A program made the position numbers and the translations under genes. DNA of 64,000 nucleotides, from the NCBI RefSeq assembly GCF_002760435.1, contig NZ_AUUU01000021.1, positions 1 through 64,000 on the forward strand, read 5' to 3'. Origin of the DNA: Clostridium sp. LS. Lineage in GTDB: Bacteria > Bacillota > Clostridia > Clostridiales > Clostridiaceae. Positions 54,094 through 63,423 of this stretch are shown here, in pieces. The notes below the pieces were generated by a model, which was given only the letters and a program-made list of their open reading frames with translations, ran no database searches and was not told the origin of the DNA. The first letter of the stretch is position 1, and the number at the start of each line of letters is the position of its first letter.

Positions 54094-55080
54094 ATGAAGA
54101 TAGTAATTACTGACTATAAAGATGTACTAGGAAGAGATCTTGAATATGAAAAGAGCATTCTATCTAAGGGACTTAAAGATGCTGAAATAGTTATATACGA
54201 ATACAATGGCAACCAAAATGAATTTTTAGAGGTTATAGAGGGCGCAGATGCAATACTTACAGCATTTTTAGATATTAATAAAACCGTGATAAATGCATGC
54301 AAAAATTTAAAATGCATATCAATTAATGCTGTTGGATATGATTGTGTAGATTTAGAAGAAGCAACTAAAAGAAATATTGCAGTTTGCCCAATTGGAGAAT
54401 ATTGTACTCAGGAAGTTGCCGATCACACTATGTCACTAATTTTAACGCTATCTAGAGGAATTAAGCATTATATTAATGATATAGATAAGAAAAAAATATG
54501 GAAATATCATTCAATTAGTAATCTTCAAAGAATAGAAGGACAAACTCTTGGAATATTTGGTTTTGGAAAAATAGGAAGGGCCGTCGCAAAGAGAGCTCTA
54601 GCTTTTGGCATGAAAGTTGTAGCAGTAGATCCTTATGCAAAAGCTGAAGATGCGAAGATGCTTGGTGTAACTTTAGTTGAACCAGAATATATATGGGAAA
54701 ATGCAGATATTATTTCTAATCATATGAATCAAAATGGAAGTAATAATAACTTCTTTACAATTAATGAGTTTAGAAAGATGGAGAAAAAACCAATATTCAT
54801 AAATGCAGGACGTGGAAGCAGCGTCAACGAAGACGATTTGCTACAGGCAATTGATGAAGAGCTGCTTAGAGGAGCAGGTTTAGATGTACTGGAAGAGGAA
54901 AATCCAGATTTAGAAAATAATAAACTGGTAGGAAGAGAAAATGTTATAATAACACCTCATGCAGCCTTTTATTCAGAAACATCTATGAGAGAACTGCAAA
55001 GAATCTCATGTGAAAATATTGTATATTATTTGAATGGTGAAAAAGTAAAAGTAAATAGAATTGTAAATGAAATTATTTAA
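54094..55080 (+). CDS. NAD-dependent D-2-hydroxyacid dehydrogenase
   Basis: 328 residues from ATG 54094 (MKIVITDYKDVLGRDLEYEK), with AGGTGG 6 bases upstream; a GTG three codons earlier is possible. Rossmann GIFGFGKIGRAVAKRALAFG, catalytic Arg in NAGRGSSVNEDDLL, Glu in VLEEENPDLENN, His in ITPHAAFYSE. Related to the phosphoglycerate/CtBP-type group. It would reduce the 2-oxo acid made by a neighbouring aminotransferase to a D-2-hydroxy acid, giving NAD+ in anaerobic metabolism. Different from the dehydrogenase at 29924. Confidence 0.85.
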   Translation: MKIVITDYKDVLGRDLEYEKSILSKGLKDAEIVIYEYNGNQNEFLEVIEGADAILTAFLDINKTVINACKNLKCISINAVGYDCVDLEEATKRNIAVCPIGEYCTQEVADHTMSLILTLSRGIKHYINDIDKKKIWKYHSISNLQRIEGQTLGIFGFGKIGRAVAKRALAFGMKVVAVDPYAKAEDAKMLGVTLVEPEYIWENADIISNHMNQNGSNNNFFTINEFRKMEKKPIFINAGRGSSVNEDDLLQAIDEELLRGAGLDVLEEENPDLENNKLVGRENVIITPHAAFYSETSMRELQRISCENIVYYLNGEKVKVNRIVNEII

Positions 55081-55112
55081 TTTAAATATGTTTAATAAAT
55101 ATGAAAACAACG

Positions 55113-55148
55113 GAGTTTATCATTTTTAATAATGGTAAGCTCTTTTTT
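55113..55148 (+). terminator. internal terminator-like hairpin before the importer genes
   Basis: GAGTTTATCATT (55113-55124) / AATGGTAAGCTC (55131-55142), 12 bp with two wobbles, then TTTTTT. Probably lowers or conditions transcription into the ABC importer. Confidence 0.7.
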
Positions 55149-55182
55149 AAAAATAATATGTATTATGAAGGAGGAAAAAATC

Positions 55183-56016
55183 ATGAAAAAGAGTTTAATA
55201 AAAAGAGTAGCAGCAGCTTTAGCTGTAGGAGTTTTAGCACTAGGTATTGCAGGATGTGGGTCTGGCAAGGCAGAAGGAAATAAGGATGCTAAAAGTGATG
55301 GAATATCATTAGAATCAATAAAATCAAAAGGAAAATTAGTGGTTGGAACAAGTGCAGATTATCCTCCATTTGAATTTCATAAAGAAATAGATGGAAAAGA
55401 TACTATAGTAGGTTTTGATATTAAAATAGCAGAAGAAATAGCAAAAGATATGGGAGTAGAGCTAGAAATAAAAGATATGGCTTTTGATGGTTTACTTGTA
55501 GCAGAGCAGGCAAATAAGATAGACTTAGTCCTTGCAGGAATAAATCCAACAGATGAAAGAAGACAAAATGCTGATTTTTCAGATGTTTATTATAAGTCTG
55601 ATAGTGGATTTATAGTTAGAAAAGGTGACGAAAATACAATAAAATCACTAGATGACTTAAAAGGAAAGAAAATTGGAGTTCAAACAGGATCTGTACAAGA
55701 AACTTATGCCCAAGAAAAGCTTAAAGATTCAGAACTAAAATCTTTAGCTAAGGTTACAGATTTAATATTAGACTTGGATAGTAAAAAAGTTGATGGAGTT
55801 TTAGTAAATTTACCAGTTGCACAATTAAATACTGAAAAAAATGAAAAGTTAGGAATAGCACCATTTGTTTTAAAGGATATAGAAATAGGAGCAGCTGTAG
55901 CTATGAAGAAAAATTCCAGCGAATTACAGGCTCAAGTTAACAAAACTTTAAAAAGGTTAAAAGATGAAGGCAAAATCGATGAATATGTGCTTGAAGCTAA
56001 TAAATTAGTAGATTAA
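55183..56016 (+). CDS. amino-acid ABC transporter substrate-binding lipoprotein
   Basis: 277 residues from ATG 55183 (MKKSLIKRVAAALAVGVLAL), with AGGAGG 8 bases upstream. Lipobox LGIAGC. Family 3 solute-binding fold: GKLVVGTSADYPPFEF, VGFDIKIAEEIAKDMG, FDGLLVAEQANKIDLVLAGI, GKKIGVQTGSVQETY. Binds a polar amino acid (arginine, glutamine, cystine or an analogue) outside the membrane. Interrupted in the operon by the aminotransferase gene before its permease. Confidence 0.87.
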   Translation: MKKSLIKRVAAALAVGVLALGIAGCGSGKAEGNKDAKSDGISLESIKSKGKLVVGTSADYPPFEFHKEIDGKDTIVGFDIKIAEEIAKDMGVELEIKDMAFDGLLVAEQANKIDLVLAGINPTDERRQNADFSDVYYKSDSGFIVRKGDENTIKSLDDLKGKKIGVQTGSVQETYAQEKLKDSELKSLAKVTDLILDLDSKKVDGVLVNLPVAQLNTEKNEKLGIAPFVLKDIEIGAAVAMKKNSSELQAQVNKTLKRLKDEGKIDEYVLEANKLVD

Positions 56017-56043
56017 TTTCTTGTAGTTTAGGAGGTGAGTAAG

Positions 56044-56892
56044 TTGGAGAATTTAGGATATTATAATGGAGAATATGGTTTGTTAGAGGAAATGACAGTG
56101 CCAATGAATGATCGTGGATGTTATTTCGGTGATGGAGTTTATGAAGCTACTGATAGTAGAAATCATGTAATTTTTGCATTGGACGAGCATGTTGATCGTT
56201 TTTATAACAGTGCTGGTTTATTAAGGATTGAAATTCCTTATGCAAAGGAAGAGTTAAAGGAAATTCTAAAAGCTATGGTCAAGAAAGTTGATTCTGGAGA
56301 ACAATTTTTATATTGGCAGGTTACAAGAGGAACTTCCATGCGTAATCATGTTTTTCCAGGCAAAGATGTTCCATCAAATCTTTGGATTACAATAAGACCT
56401 TCAAGTGTTAATTACAAGGCAGAAAAATTTAAATTAATCACTTTAGAGGACACAAGATTTTTACATTGCAATATTAAAACTTTAAATTTATTGCCTAATG
56501 TAATGGCAGCACAAAAAGCAGAAGAAAATGGCTGCCAGGAGGTTATATTCCATAGAGGTGAAAGAGTAACAGAATGTGCTCATAGTAACGTATCTATTTT
56601 AAAAGATGGTATTTTAAAAACAGCTCCGACAGATAATTTAATTTTGCCTGGAATTGCAAGAGCTCGTCTTATTAAAATGTGCAAGTCATTCAATATTCCA
56701 GTAAATGAAACGGCATTTACCCTGAAAGAGTTAATGGAAGCAGATGAAATTATTATTACCTGCTCAGGTCAATTTTGCATAACGGCTTGTGAAATAGATG
56801 GAAAACCTGTAGGCGGGAAGGCAGCGGAAATTATTAAAAAGTTACATGACGCATTAGTAAATGAATTTTTAGAAGAAACAAAAGCAGAGTAG
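56044..56892 (+). CDS. class IV aminotransferase, D-amino-acid transaminase-like
   Basis: 282 residues from TTG 56044 (MENLGYYNGEYG), chosen because TAGGAGG ends 8 bases before it; the GTG at 56035 lies inside the ribosome site. Dat marks: RGCYFGDGVYEATDS, PLP-Lys in CNIKTLNLLPNVMA, ERVTECAHSNVSIL and LPGIARARLI. Converts a D-amino acid and 2-oxo acid (or a branched-chain amino acid in relatives). Sitting inside the importer genes, it hints that the imported compound, or a product of it, is a D-amino acid. Confidence 0.85.
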   Translation: MENLGYYNGEYGLLEEMTVPMNDRGCYFGDGVYEATDSRNHVIFALDEHVDRFYNSAGLLRIEIPYAKEELKEILKAMVKKVDSGEQFLYWQVTRGTSMRNHVFPGKDVPSNLWITIRPSSVNYKAEKFKLITLEDTRFLHCNIKTLNLLPNVMAAQKAEENGCQEVIFHRGERVTECAHSNVSILKDGILKTAPTDNLILPGIARARLIKMCKSFNIPVNETAFTLKELMEADEIIITCSGQFCITACEIDGKPVGGKAAEIIKKLHDALVNEFLEETKAE

Positions 56893-56946
56893 TCATAAAA
56901 AAAGATAATTAATGATCAAAATCTTATAAAAATAGGAGGAATAAAC

Positions 56947-57606
56947 TTGAATTTTACGTTTTTACAAAAGTACTATGAGTATTTCCTAAAAGGGGCAGAA
57001 ATAACTATTATACTAGCATTTTTTGCAGTTTTATTTGGAACAATTTTAGGTCTTATACTAACACTTTCAAGGCGTTCGAGATTTAATATAGTAAGCCTTA
57101 TATCAACGGCTTATGTAGAATTTGTGAGAGGAACTCCATTATTAGTACAAATATACATAATATATATAGGTTTACCTAAATTAATAGGAAGAGATATGCC
57201 TGATATGCTTGTAGGTGCAGTTGCGCTATCATTAAATTCAGCAGCATATGTTTCTGAAATAATTAGAGCTGGAATTGATGCAGTTGATAAAGGTCAAATG
57301 GAGGCAGCGAGAAGCTTAGGAATGAATCAAAGATTAGCAATGTTTCAAGTGGTAATACCACAAGCCTTTAAAAATATTTTACCTGCATTAGGAAATGAAT
57401 TTATAGCAATAATAAAAGATTCATCAATGGTTTCGGTAATTGGAGTTGCAGAACTTATGTATAATGCAGGAATAGTAAGAGGAAATACGGCTTTAGGTTT
57501 AGAACCAATAATAGTAGCAGCAATTATTTACTTTATTCTTACATTTACATTATCAAGAATATTAGGATATATAGAAAGGAGACTTAAAGCAAGTGATATA
57601 CGTTAA
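56947..57606 (+). CDS. polar amino-acid ABC transporter permease
   Basis: 219 residues from TTG 56947 (AGGAGG upstream). Five membrane helices, the HisM-type start [20 protein letters not shown], and the EAA loop [20 protein letters not shown] (near 120), where the ATPase docks. [19 protein letters not shown] is the family signature. A single permease, so it acts as a homodimer. Overlaps the ATPase gene by 14 bp. Confidence 0.88.
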   Translation: MNFTFLQKYYEYFLKGAEITIILAFFAVLFGTILGLILTLSRRSRFNIVSLISTAYVEFVRGTPLLVQIYIIYIGLPKLIGRDMPDMLVGAVALSLNSAAYVSEIIRAGIDAVDKGQMEAARSLGMNQRLAMFQVVIPQAFKNILPALGNEFIAIIKDSSMVSVIGVAELMYNAGIVRGNTALGLEPIIVAAIIYFILTFTLSRILGYIERRLKASDIR

Positions 57607-58315
57607 AGATTTACATAAAAGTTTTGGAAATAATCAAGTTTTAAAGGGCATAGATGAACATATTGCTAAAGGGGAAGTAGTAGTAGTAATAGGGCCATCT
57701 GGTTCTGGAAAAAGTACATTCTTAAGATGTCTTAACCTGCTGGAAACTCCCACATCCGGGCAAATTACTTTTGAAGATAAAGACATAACTTCAAAAGCAA
57801 CCAATATAGATAAAATGAGAGAAAAAATGGGAATGGTGTTTCAACAATTTAATTTGTTCCCTCATAAGACGGTATGCGATAATATTTGTTTAGCACCTAC
57901 TAAAGTAAAAGGAATTTCAAAAGATGAAGCTAAAAAAACAGCAGTTGCTTTGTTAGAAAAAGTAGGACTAGCAGATAAAATAGATGCATATCCTGCCTCA
58001 TTATCAGGAGGACAAAAACAGAGAATTGCAATAGCCAGAGCTTTAGCAATGCAGCCAGATGTAATGCTATTTGATGAACCTACCTCAGCCTTAGATCCTG
58101 AGATGGTTGGAGAAGTTTTAAATGTAATGAAAGATCTAGCTAAGGAAGGAATGACTATGGTAGTTGTAACTCATGAAATGGGCTTTGCAAGGGAAGTTGG
58201 AGATAGAATTATATTTATGGATGGGGGAAAAATTGTAGAACAGGGAACTCCTGAAGAAGTATTTAAAAATCCTAAAAACCCGCGTACAATAGATTTTTTA
58301 TCAAAAGTGCTTTAA
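57593..58315 (+). CDS. polar amino-acid ABC transporter ATP-binding protein
   Basis: 240 residues from GTG 57593. Walker [10 protein letters not shown] (near 36), Q-loop FQQFNLFPH, signature LSGGQKQR, Walker [13 protein letters not shown], switch His VVTHEMGFA: the GlnQ/HisP subfamily. Last gene of the operon, followed by two hairpins. Confidence 0.9.
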   Translation: MIYVKDLHKSFGNNQVLKGIDEHIAKGEVVVVIGPSGSGKSTFLRCLNLLETPTSGQITFEDKDITSKATNIDKMREKMGMVFQQFNLFPHKTVCDNICLAPTKVKGISKDEAKKTAVALLEKVGLADKIDAYPASLSGGQKQRIAIARALAMQPDVMLFDEPTSALDPEMVGEVLNVMKDLAKEGMTMVVVTHEMGFAREVGDRIIFMDGGKIVEQGTPEEVFKNPKNPRTIDFLSKVL

Positions 58316-58346
58316 AACTTATAATAGATGATTAATAATTAATGAA

Positions 58347-58420
58347 GGAAAGCCTAATGTTTTTTAGGCGTAATAATAAAGGGACAGCATTAAATTCATT
58401 TTGATACTGTCCTATTTTAA
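58347..58420 (+). terminator. operon-end hairpins
   Basis: GCCTAA (58352-58357) / TTAGGC (58364-58369), then GGACAG (58382-58387) / CTGTCC (58407-58412) with an AT/AT inner pair and TATTTTAAG after it. The second is the better terminator. Confidence 0.55.
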
Positions 58421-58557
58421 GTTTTATTTTAAAGTTAAGGAAACGTTTTGGTAAATAAAAGTAATATTGATAATTATATAATGAATTCCTTTGATTATTT
58501 AATCGCATGTATATTAAATGGAATAAAACTTTTTTTATTAACTGCACCATAAATAAC

Positions 58558-58590
58558 AGAAGGTACTCATTTTATAGATGAATACCTTCT
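58558..58590 (-). terminator. hairpin downstream of the large cell-wall-binding protein gene
   Basis: AGAAGGTA (58558-58565) / TACCTTCT (58583-58590) plus four inner pairs; T-poor tail on the minus strand. The rest of 58421-58750 shows nothing else. Confidence 0.4.
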
Positions 58591-58750
58591 TATAATTAAC
58601 GTATACTTATTATTAAATTTAAGAGTTAGGAAAAATGTTTAAAAAATATTTTATATTAATTTCTGCTTAGAGCTTACAGAAATTACAGCTTATATTAAAT
58701 ATATTATTTGCAAGAATTTAAACTGAAGTTCAAATTATCTTCAATTTGAA

Positions 58751-60457
58751 CTATTTAACCCAAGCACCAGAAGCGTTTAATGTGTAACCATCAACAGTTG
58801 TGTTAGCTAACATTGCACCAGATGCATTTAAGTAATACCAAGTTCCATTATCATTTATCCAACCAGTAGCCATAGCTCCTGATGATTTTAAATAGTACCA
58901 AGTTCCGTTATTATTTATCCAACCTGTAGCCATAACACCATCAGCTTTTAAGAAGTACCAAGCTCCATCAACGTTAACCCACTTATTAACAACCTTAGTT
59001 CCAGTTGCATCAAAGAATGTCCAGTTAGTTCCGTCTTGTTTCCAACCAATTGTAGCAGCTGGAGCTGGAGTTACTATTGTAGCAGCGTCAGCTTGTGATT
59101 GTTTAGTTCCTTCAGTAACAGTTGTATACGCCTTTCCAGAGTTGTCCCAAGCGATTAAGTTGTTGTCATCATATACATCTATCTTGTCGAATGATCTATC
59201 GCAAGTATAAATTGTATTAAAATCTCCTAACTTAGCTGACTTTAGGATTTCCCCTTCGTAAAGAGCCCATACATTTTTATTGGAATCTACTACCCAAGCA
59301 TTTGCTTTTTGGTCTTTATCTGAATCTTTAACTATTACATGACCGTCCAATTTGCCTGTTTTCACACCTGAACTATATTCATCTAGTTTTGCAGAATTCT
59401 TAAAGTTTAATTTAATAGTCTTAACTTTAGATGTACCGCCATCTTCCCAGAATGTAACATATAATGATCCATCAATCATATAATATTTCGTTCCAGTATA
59501 ACTTGCAATACCAGTCTTTAAAGGATCAATAGCATTATAAGCATCACCTACATCACTATTACCAATATTAGCTGCTCCTTCTATTTGGAATGATTCAGTA
59601 GATTTAGGTAAGTAAGCATCTTTCTCTTTATCACCTTGCTCTTTTGAAATTCTTTGTACATAGTATAGTGTAGTATCAGCAGCACCAGTTTTTACTGAAA
59701 CAGCACCAGTAACACTTGCTGAAATTAATCTATAAATATATTTATCATCTTGTGATAAAGTTCTTAAATATGTAATGCTATCTAAAGTTACACCATCACT
59801 AGTATCCCCAAGATTCTCTAACTTAACCATCTTAGTACCATTGTATACATATATGTTTTCATTTTTAGAACAATCAATGTAATTTCCTAATTGATCTACG
59901 TAACCAGTATAGCTTATGCTAGGATCTCCATATGTTGTAGTGTTTGAAGTAGTTGTTACTGATGCTGATGTAGTTGCACTATATGAATACCATACAGCAC
60001 CAAATCTAGAGCCTAAACCTGTAACTTCAGCAATTGTAACCTTTCCAGGACCTTTTCCATATCTAGAAGTCTTACTTAATTTTTCTTGTAATTTAACTTT
60101 TGCTGTACTTGTTAAATCTGATACAGTATCGCTATCTGATAATGTTCCAGTCGATAAATCAACTATATATTCATCACTACCATCGAATGCTTGAACATAT
60201 TTGTCACTATATTTATTTTCTAAATCAGTTACAGTATCTAACTTCTTGTCCTTGTCTCCTGCATTATAATACAAAGCTAAATCATCATCGTCAGTTCTGT
60301 AACCTTGGTAAATGTATTTACCATCTTTAAAAGCTACTGCCTTTTCAATAGTACCGTCTTTAGTTCCCAATTTTGTAGCAGCCATAGCTGGTACAATTGA
60401 CATGATTGATGTAGCAGCTACTAATAAAGCTGTAATTTTGTTTCTTCTGTTTATCAT
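58751..60457 (-). CDS. large secreted protein with C-terminal cell-wall-binding repeats
   Basis: 568 residues. Signal peptide 1-27 (RRNKITALLVAATSIMSIVP..AMA). Residues 30-455 are a beta-rich, Asp/Lys/Tyr-rich region of unknown fold with motifs like KYIYQGYRTDDDDLALYYN, DKYIYRLISASVTG and GTKYYMIDGSLYVTFW; several self-similar units suggest a propeller of 'display' repeats. The C-terminus has four choline-binding-type repeats (IGWKQDGTNWTFFDATGTKV, NKWVNVDGAWYFLKADGVMA, TGWINNNGTWYYLKSSGAMA, TGWINDNGTWYYLNASGAML). Probably an abundant surface protein. GGAGGG precedes ATG 60457. Confidence 0.83.
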   Translation of the reverse strand: MINRRNKITALLVAATSIMSIVPAMAATKLGTKDGTIEKAVAFKDGKYIYQGYRTDDDDLALYYNAGDKDKKLDTVTDLENKYSDKYVQAFDGSDEYIVDLSTGTLSDSDTVSDLTSTAKVKLQEKLSKTSRYGKGPGKVTIAEVTGLGSRFGAVWYSYSATTSASVTTTSNTTTYGDPSISYTGYVDQLGNYIDCSKNENIYVYNGTKMVKLENLGDTSDGVTLDSITYLRTLSQDDKYIYRLISASVTGAVSVKTGAADTTLYYVQRISKEQGDKEKDAYLPKSTESFQIEGAANIGNSDVGDAYNAIDPLKTGIASYTGTKYYMIDGSLYVTFWEDGGTSKVKTIKLNFKNSAKLDEYSSGVKTGKLDGHVIVKDSDKDQKANAWVVDSNKNVWALYEGEILKSAKLGDFNTIYTCDRSFDKIDVYDDNNLIAWDNSGKAYTTVTEGTKQSQADAATIVTPAPAATIGWKQDGTNWTFFDATGTKVVNKWVNVDGAWYFLKADGVMATGWINNNGTWYYLKSSGAMATGWINDNGTWYYLNASGAMLANTTVDGYTLNASGAWVK

Positions 60458-60834
60458 AATATCCCTCCAGTAGTTAATTTTATTATTTTTACCACTTTTG
60501 TATCATCTCATGTGATTGTTAAAGCAATATTAAAATAAAGTTAAATAGCTAATTAAGATACTGTATTGGGTCAAAATCATTAAAAATCATACAATATAAC
60601 CTCTTTTTTTATAAAAAGTGAACTGGTATAAAACAACTCAATTAATATTGCAATAGATTATTACAATTTTATGAATAATATAAATAATCATAGAAAGTCA
60701 ATGAATAAAACAAAGAAACATCCCTTTTGGCATATAAGAAATTATAACTAAAATATTTAGTAAATTAAAATGTAATATAAAGAGCTTTTGTTATACAATA
60801 AATATTAATTAAAGTTTTTGGAGGGATAATAAAA
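60458..60834. other. divergent intergenic region
   Basis: 377 bp of AT-rich DNA between divergent genes. It must hold both promoters, but I cannot single out a convincing pair or any repeat. Confidence 0.4.
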
Positions 60835-62025
60835 ATGAATATACTTGCACAAGCTCAAGCACTTAGCGATGAAATAATAAAATGGAGAAGAGACCTTCAT
60901 AAAATACCTGAAATAGGTATGGTTTTACCTAAAACCTTTGAATATGTAAAAAAGAAATTAGATGAATTTAACATAGAATATACTACATATGAAAATCACT
61001 CTGGTATAAGTGCTGTATTAGGAAAAAAAGATGGAAAGACCATTGCAATTAGAGCTGATATGGATGCTTTAGCAATTAAGGAGGAAACAAATTTAGAATT
61101 TAGATCTGAAAATGAAAATATGCATGCTTGCGGACATGATGGGCATACAGCAATATTACTTGGTATAGCAAAAATACTTAAGGAAAATGAAGATGAGTTA
61201 AGTGGAAAAGTTAAGTTAATATTTCAGCCAAGTGAAGAATTAGGTCCAGGCGGAGCTTTAGCCATGATTGAAGATGGTGTGTTAGAAAATCCTAAAGTAG
61301 ATGCAATGTTAGCTTTACATGTTGATAGTAAGATTGGAGAATATAAAAATGGTGATGTTCTTGTAAGATATGGAGGTATGTCTGCAGCAGAAGATCCAAT
61401 TAATATAAAAATAAAAGGCAGGGGAGGTCATGCATCTACTCCTAATTTATGTATTGACCCTATATCTGTAGCAACCTTAATTGTTAACAATATTCAATAT
61501 ATATTAACAAGAGAAATTGACCAGACCATGCCTACTGTAATAAGTTTTGCCAGTATTCAGGGAGGAAGAGGTTCCAATAATATTATTCCAGATATTGTTG
61601 AAATAAAAGGAACTGTAAGAAATACAGATAATGAAATAAGAAAATTTGTATTGCAGAGAATTGAGGAAATTGTATCAGGTTTAGCGAAAATAATGAGGGC
61701 AGATTTCGAATTAGATTTCTATGGCGGATGCCCAGCAGTTATAAATGACAAAAATATGGTTGATATATTTATAGAATCAGCAAAAAAGATACTAAATGAA
61801 GATGAAGTACACATTCTTAATGATTATAATATGGGAGCAGAAGATGCAGGCTTTTTCTTCGAAAAGGTCCCAGGATGTTATTTTAGGATATATAATCCAG
61901 CTGCTTTTGAGGATGGAATAGTTTATCCAGCACATAACTCAAAATATATGATGGATGATTCTGTTTTATATAGAGGAACTGCACTAATGCTTCAAACGGC
62001 AATAGATTTTTTAAATCATAAATAA
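60835..62025 (+). CDS. M20 family amidohydrolase (N-acyl amino acid/hippurate hydrolase type)
   Basis: 396 residues, close to the usual length for the group. Metal-site residues: RRDLHKIPEIGM, RADMDALAIKEET, the Cys-His-Asp-His motif ACGHDGHTAILLG (near 100), FQPSEELGPGGALAMI (Glu-Glu) and late His PAHNSKYM. The RGGHASTPN segment belongs to the dimerisation domain. Removes acyl or aminoacyl groups from amino acids. GGAGGG lies 9 bases before ATG 60835. It may supply amino acids to the operon at 46855, but is separately transcribed. Confidence 0.88.
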   Translation: MNILAQAQALSDEIIKWRRDLHKIPEIGMVLPKTFEYVKKKLDEFNIEYTTYENHSGISAVLGKKDGKTIAIRADMDALAIKEETNLEFRSENENMHACGHDGHTAILLGIAKILKENEDELSGKVKLIFQPSEELGPGGALAMIEDGVLENPKVDAMLALHVDSKIGEYKNGDVLVRYGGMSAAEDPINIKIKGRGGHASTPNLCIDPISVATLIVNNIQYILTREIDQTMPTVISFASIQGGRGSNNIIPDIVEIKGTVRNTDNEIRKFVLQRIEEIVSGLAKIMRADFELDFYGGCPAVINDKNMVDIFIESAKKILNEDEVHILNDYNMGAEDAGFFFEKVPGCYFRIYNPAAFEDGIVYPAHNSKYMMDDSVLYRGTALMLQTAIDFLNHK

Positions 62026-62032
62026 TATTTGA

Positions 62033-62076
62033 AAAGATCAATTACAACATAGAAATAAAGTAATTGGTCTTTAAAT
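62033..62076 (+). terminator. terminator of the M20 amidohydrolase gene
   Basis: AAAGATCAATTAC (62033-62045) / GTAATTGGTCTTT (62060-62072), 13 bp with one wobble, then AAATTCTTTT. Confidence 0.65.
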
Positions 62077-62106
62077 TCTTTTATTAACTTTCTTTAAAGT
62101 AATTAA

Positions 62107-62149
62107 TTGACTATAAATATTTCCTATGATAACATATGTATATACATAT
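62107..62149 (+). promoter_or_regulatory. promoter of the flavin oxidoreductase gene with MarR-type operator
   Basis: -35 TTGACT (62107-62112), 17-base spacer, -10 TAACAT (62130-62135). The perfect palindrome ATATGTATATACATAT (62134-62149) overlaps the -10 and start site, ideal for repression by the MarR protein encoded downstream. Confidence 0.7.
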
Positions 62150-62203
62150 AAATTTTATAAATTTATATTTTTCGAGGACAAGTAAAAATTTTTATCATAA
62201 TAC

Positions 62204-62221
62204 ATGTATATGCATATAAAT
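62204..62221 (+). promoter_or_regulatory. second operator-like site in the flavin oxidoreductase leader
   Basis: ATGTATATGCATATAAAT differs from the corresponding part of the first site (62136-62153) at one position in 18; the two are 68 bp apart. It lies just before the ribosome site. Confidence 0.6.
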
Positions 62222-62242
62222 ATTAATGGGAGTTGGTTATTT

Positions 62243-63322
62243 ATGAACTCATTATTTGATCAAACACAATTTGGTTCACTAAAGCTAAAAAATAGGTTCT
62301 TTAGATCTGCAACCTATGAAGGGATGGCAGATGAAAAAGGACACTTAACTGAGGCGTTATTTTCGATTTATGAAGATATGGCTAAAGGAGGTGTTGGAAC
62401 TATAATAACTGGTCTAACAGCTGTAACTGATCTCGAAGAATTTATTCCAGGACAAATGGGAATTTATAATGATTCTTTTATTGATGAATATAAAAAGATT
62501 GTTGAGGTAGTTCATAAATATAATGCTAATATCATACTTCAAGTAGGAGCAGCTGGAACTCAAACTGTTAAAAACCATAAAAAAGTCATGTGGGGGCCAA
62601 GTAATGTTGAAGATTTAGGATATAAAAATACTCCTCAAGAAATGACTATAAAAGAAATCAATCTTGTGCAAACAGCTTTTGCAAATGCAGCACTTAGAGC
62701 TAAGAAAGCAGGCTTTGATGGTATACAGATGCATGCAGCACATGGATATTTGCTTAGTAAGTTTTTAACACCTTACTATAATCAAAGAACTGATGAATAC
62801 GGTGGAAATATTGAAAATAGAATTAGAATGATATTAGAAACATATAAGAAAATGCGCGATAAAGTTGGTTCTGAGTATCCTATTCTAATTAAAATAAATA
62901 GTGAAGATTTTATGGATCAAGGTATGATTTTTGATGAATGTAAATATGTATGTAAAAGACTTGAAGAAGCAGGTATAGATGCAATTGAGGTAAGTGGAGG
63001 AAGTTTATCCTCACGTCCAAATGAAAGTTATTCAAGAAAAATAGAGAAAGGTCAGGAACCTTATTATATGTCTTATGCTGAGAAGATAAAGCAACAAGTA
63101 AAGGTACCAGTAATCTCTGTTGGTGGAATTCGTGATTTTAAATTATTAACAAAAATTTTAAATGAAAGCTCAATCGACTACTTTGCCTTAAGTAGACCAC
63201 TAATATGCGAAAGTGATCTAATTAACCGTTGGAATGAAGGTAATATGGAACCAGCAAAATGTATATCATGCGGCAAATGCTCAGGTTTCGGTAAAACAAT
63301 ATGTATTTTTAACAATAAATAA
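62243..63322 (+). CDS. NADH:flavin oxidoreductase (Old Yellow Enzyme family)
   Basis: 359 residues from ATG 62243 (MNSLFDQTQFGSLKLKNRFF); GGGAG lies 10 bases upstream, and 13 earlier in-frame codons overlap the operator. FMN barrel marks: RFFRSATYEGMADEKGHLTE, GFDGIQMHAAHGYLLSKFLT (catalytic His pair region), QRTDEYGGNIENR and PVISVGGIRD. Ends with CISCGKCSGFGKTICIF, a short Cys motif that may hold an Fe-S cluster, as in clostridial enoate-reductase relatives, but without their second flavin domain. Likely reduces activated C=C bonds or quinones. Paired with the MarR gene 168 bp downstream. Confidence 0.87.
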   Translation: MNSLFDQTQFGSLKLKNRFFRSATYEGMADEKGHLTEALFSIYEDMAKGGVGTIITGLTAVTDLEEFIPGQMGIYNDSFIDEYKKIVEVVHKYNANIILQVGAAGTQTVKNHKKVMWGPSNVEDLGYKNTPQEMTIKEINLVQTAFANAALRAKKAGFDGIQMHAAHGYLLSKFLTPYYNQRTDEYGGNIENRIRMILETYKKMRDKVGSEYPILIKINSEDFMDQGMIFDECKYVCKRLEEAGIDAIEVSGGSLSSRPNESYSRKIEKGQEPYYMSYAEKIKQQVKVPVISVGGIRDFKLLTKILNESSIDYFALSRPLICESDLINRWNEGNMEPAKCISCGKCSGFGKTICIFNNK

Positions 63323-63423
63323 TGCAATAAAACAATGTGAAGATCTAAATATTAAGGAAATTATGAAGTATAAATAGCATATGTTATATACGAGATATTT
63401 GATAAAACCAATTTAGAGGTACC

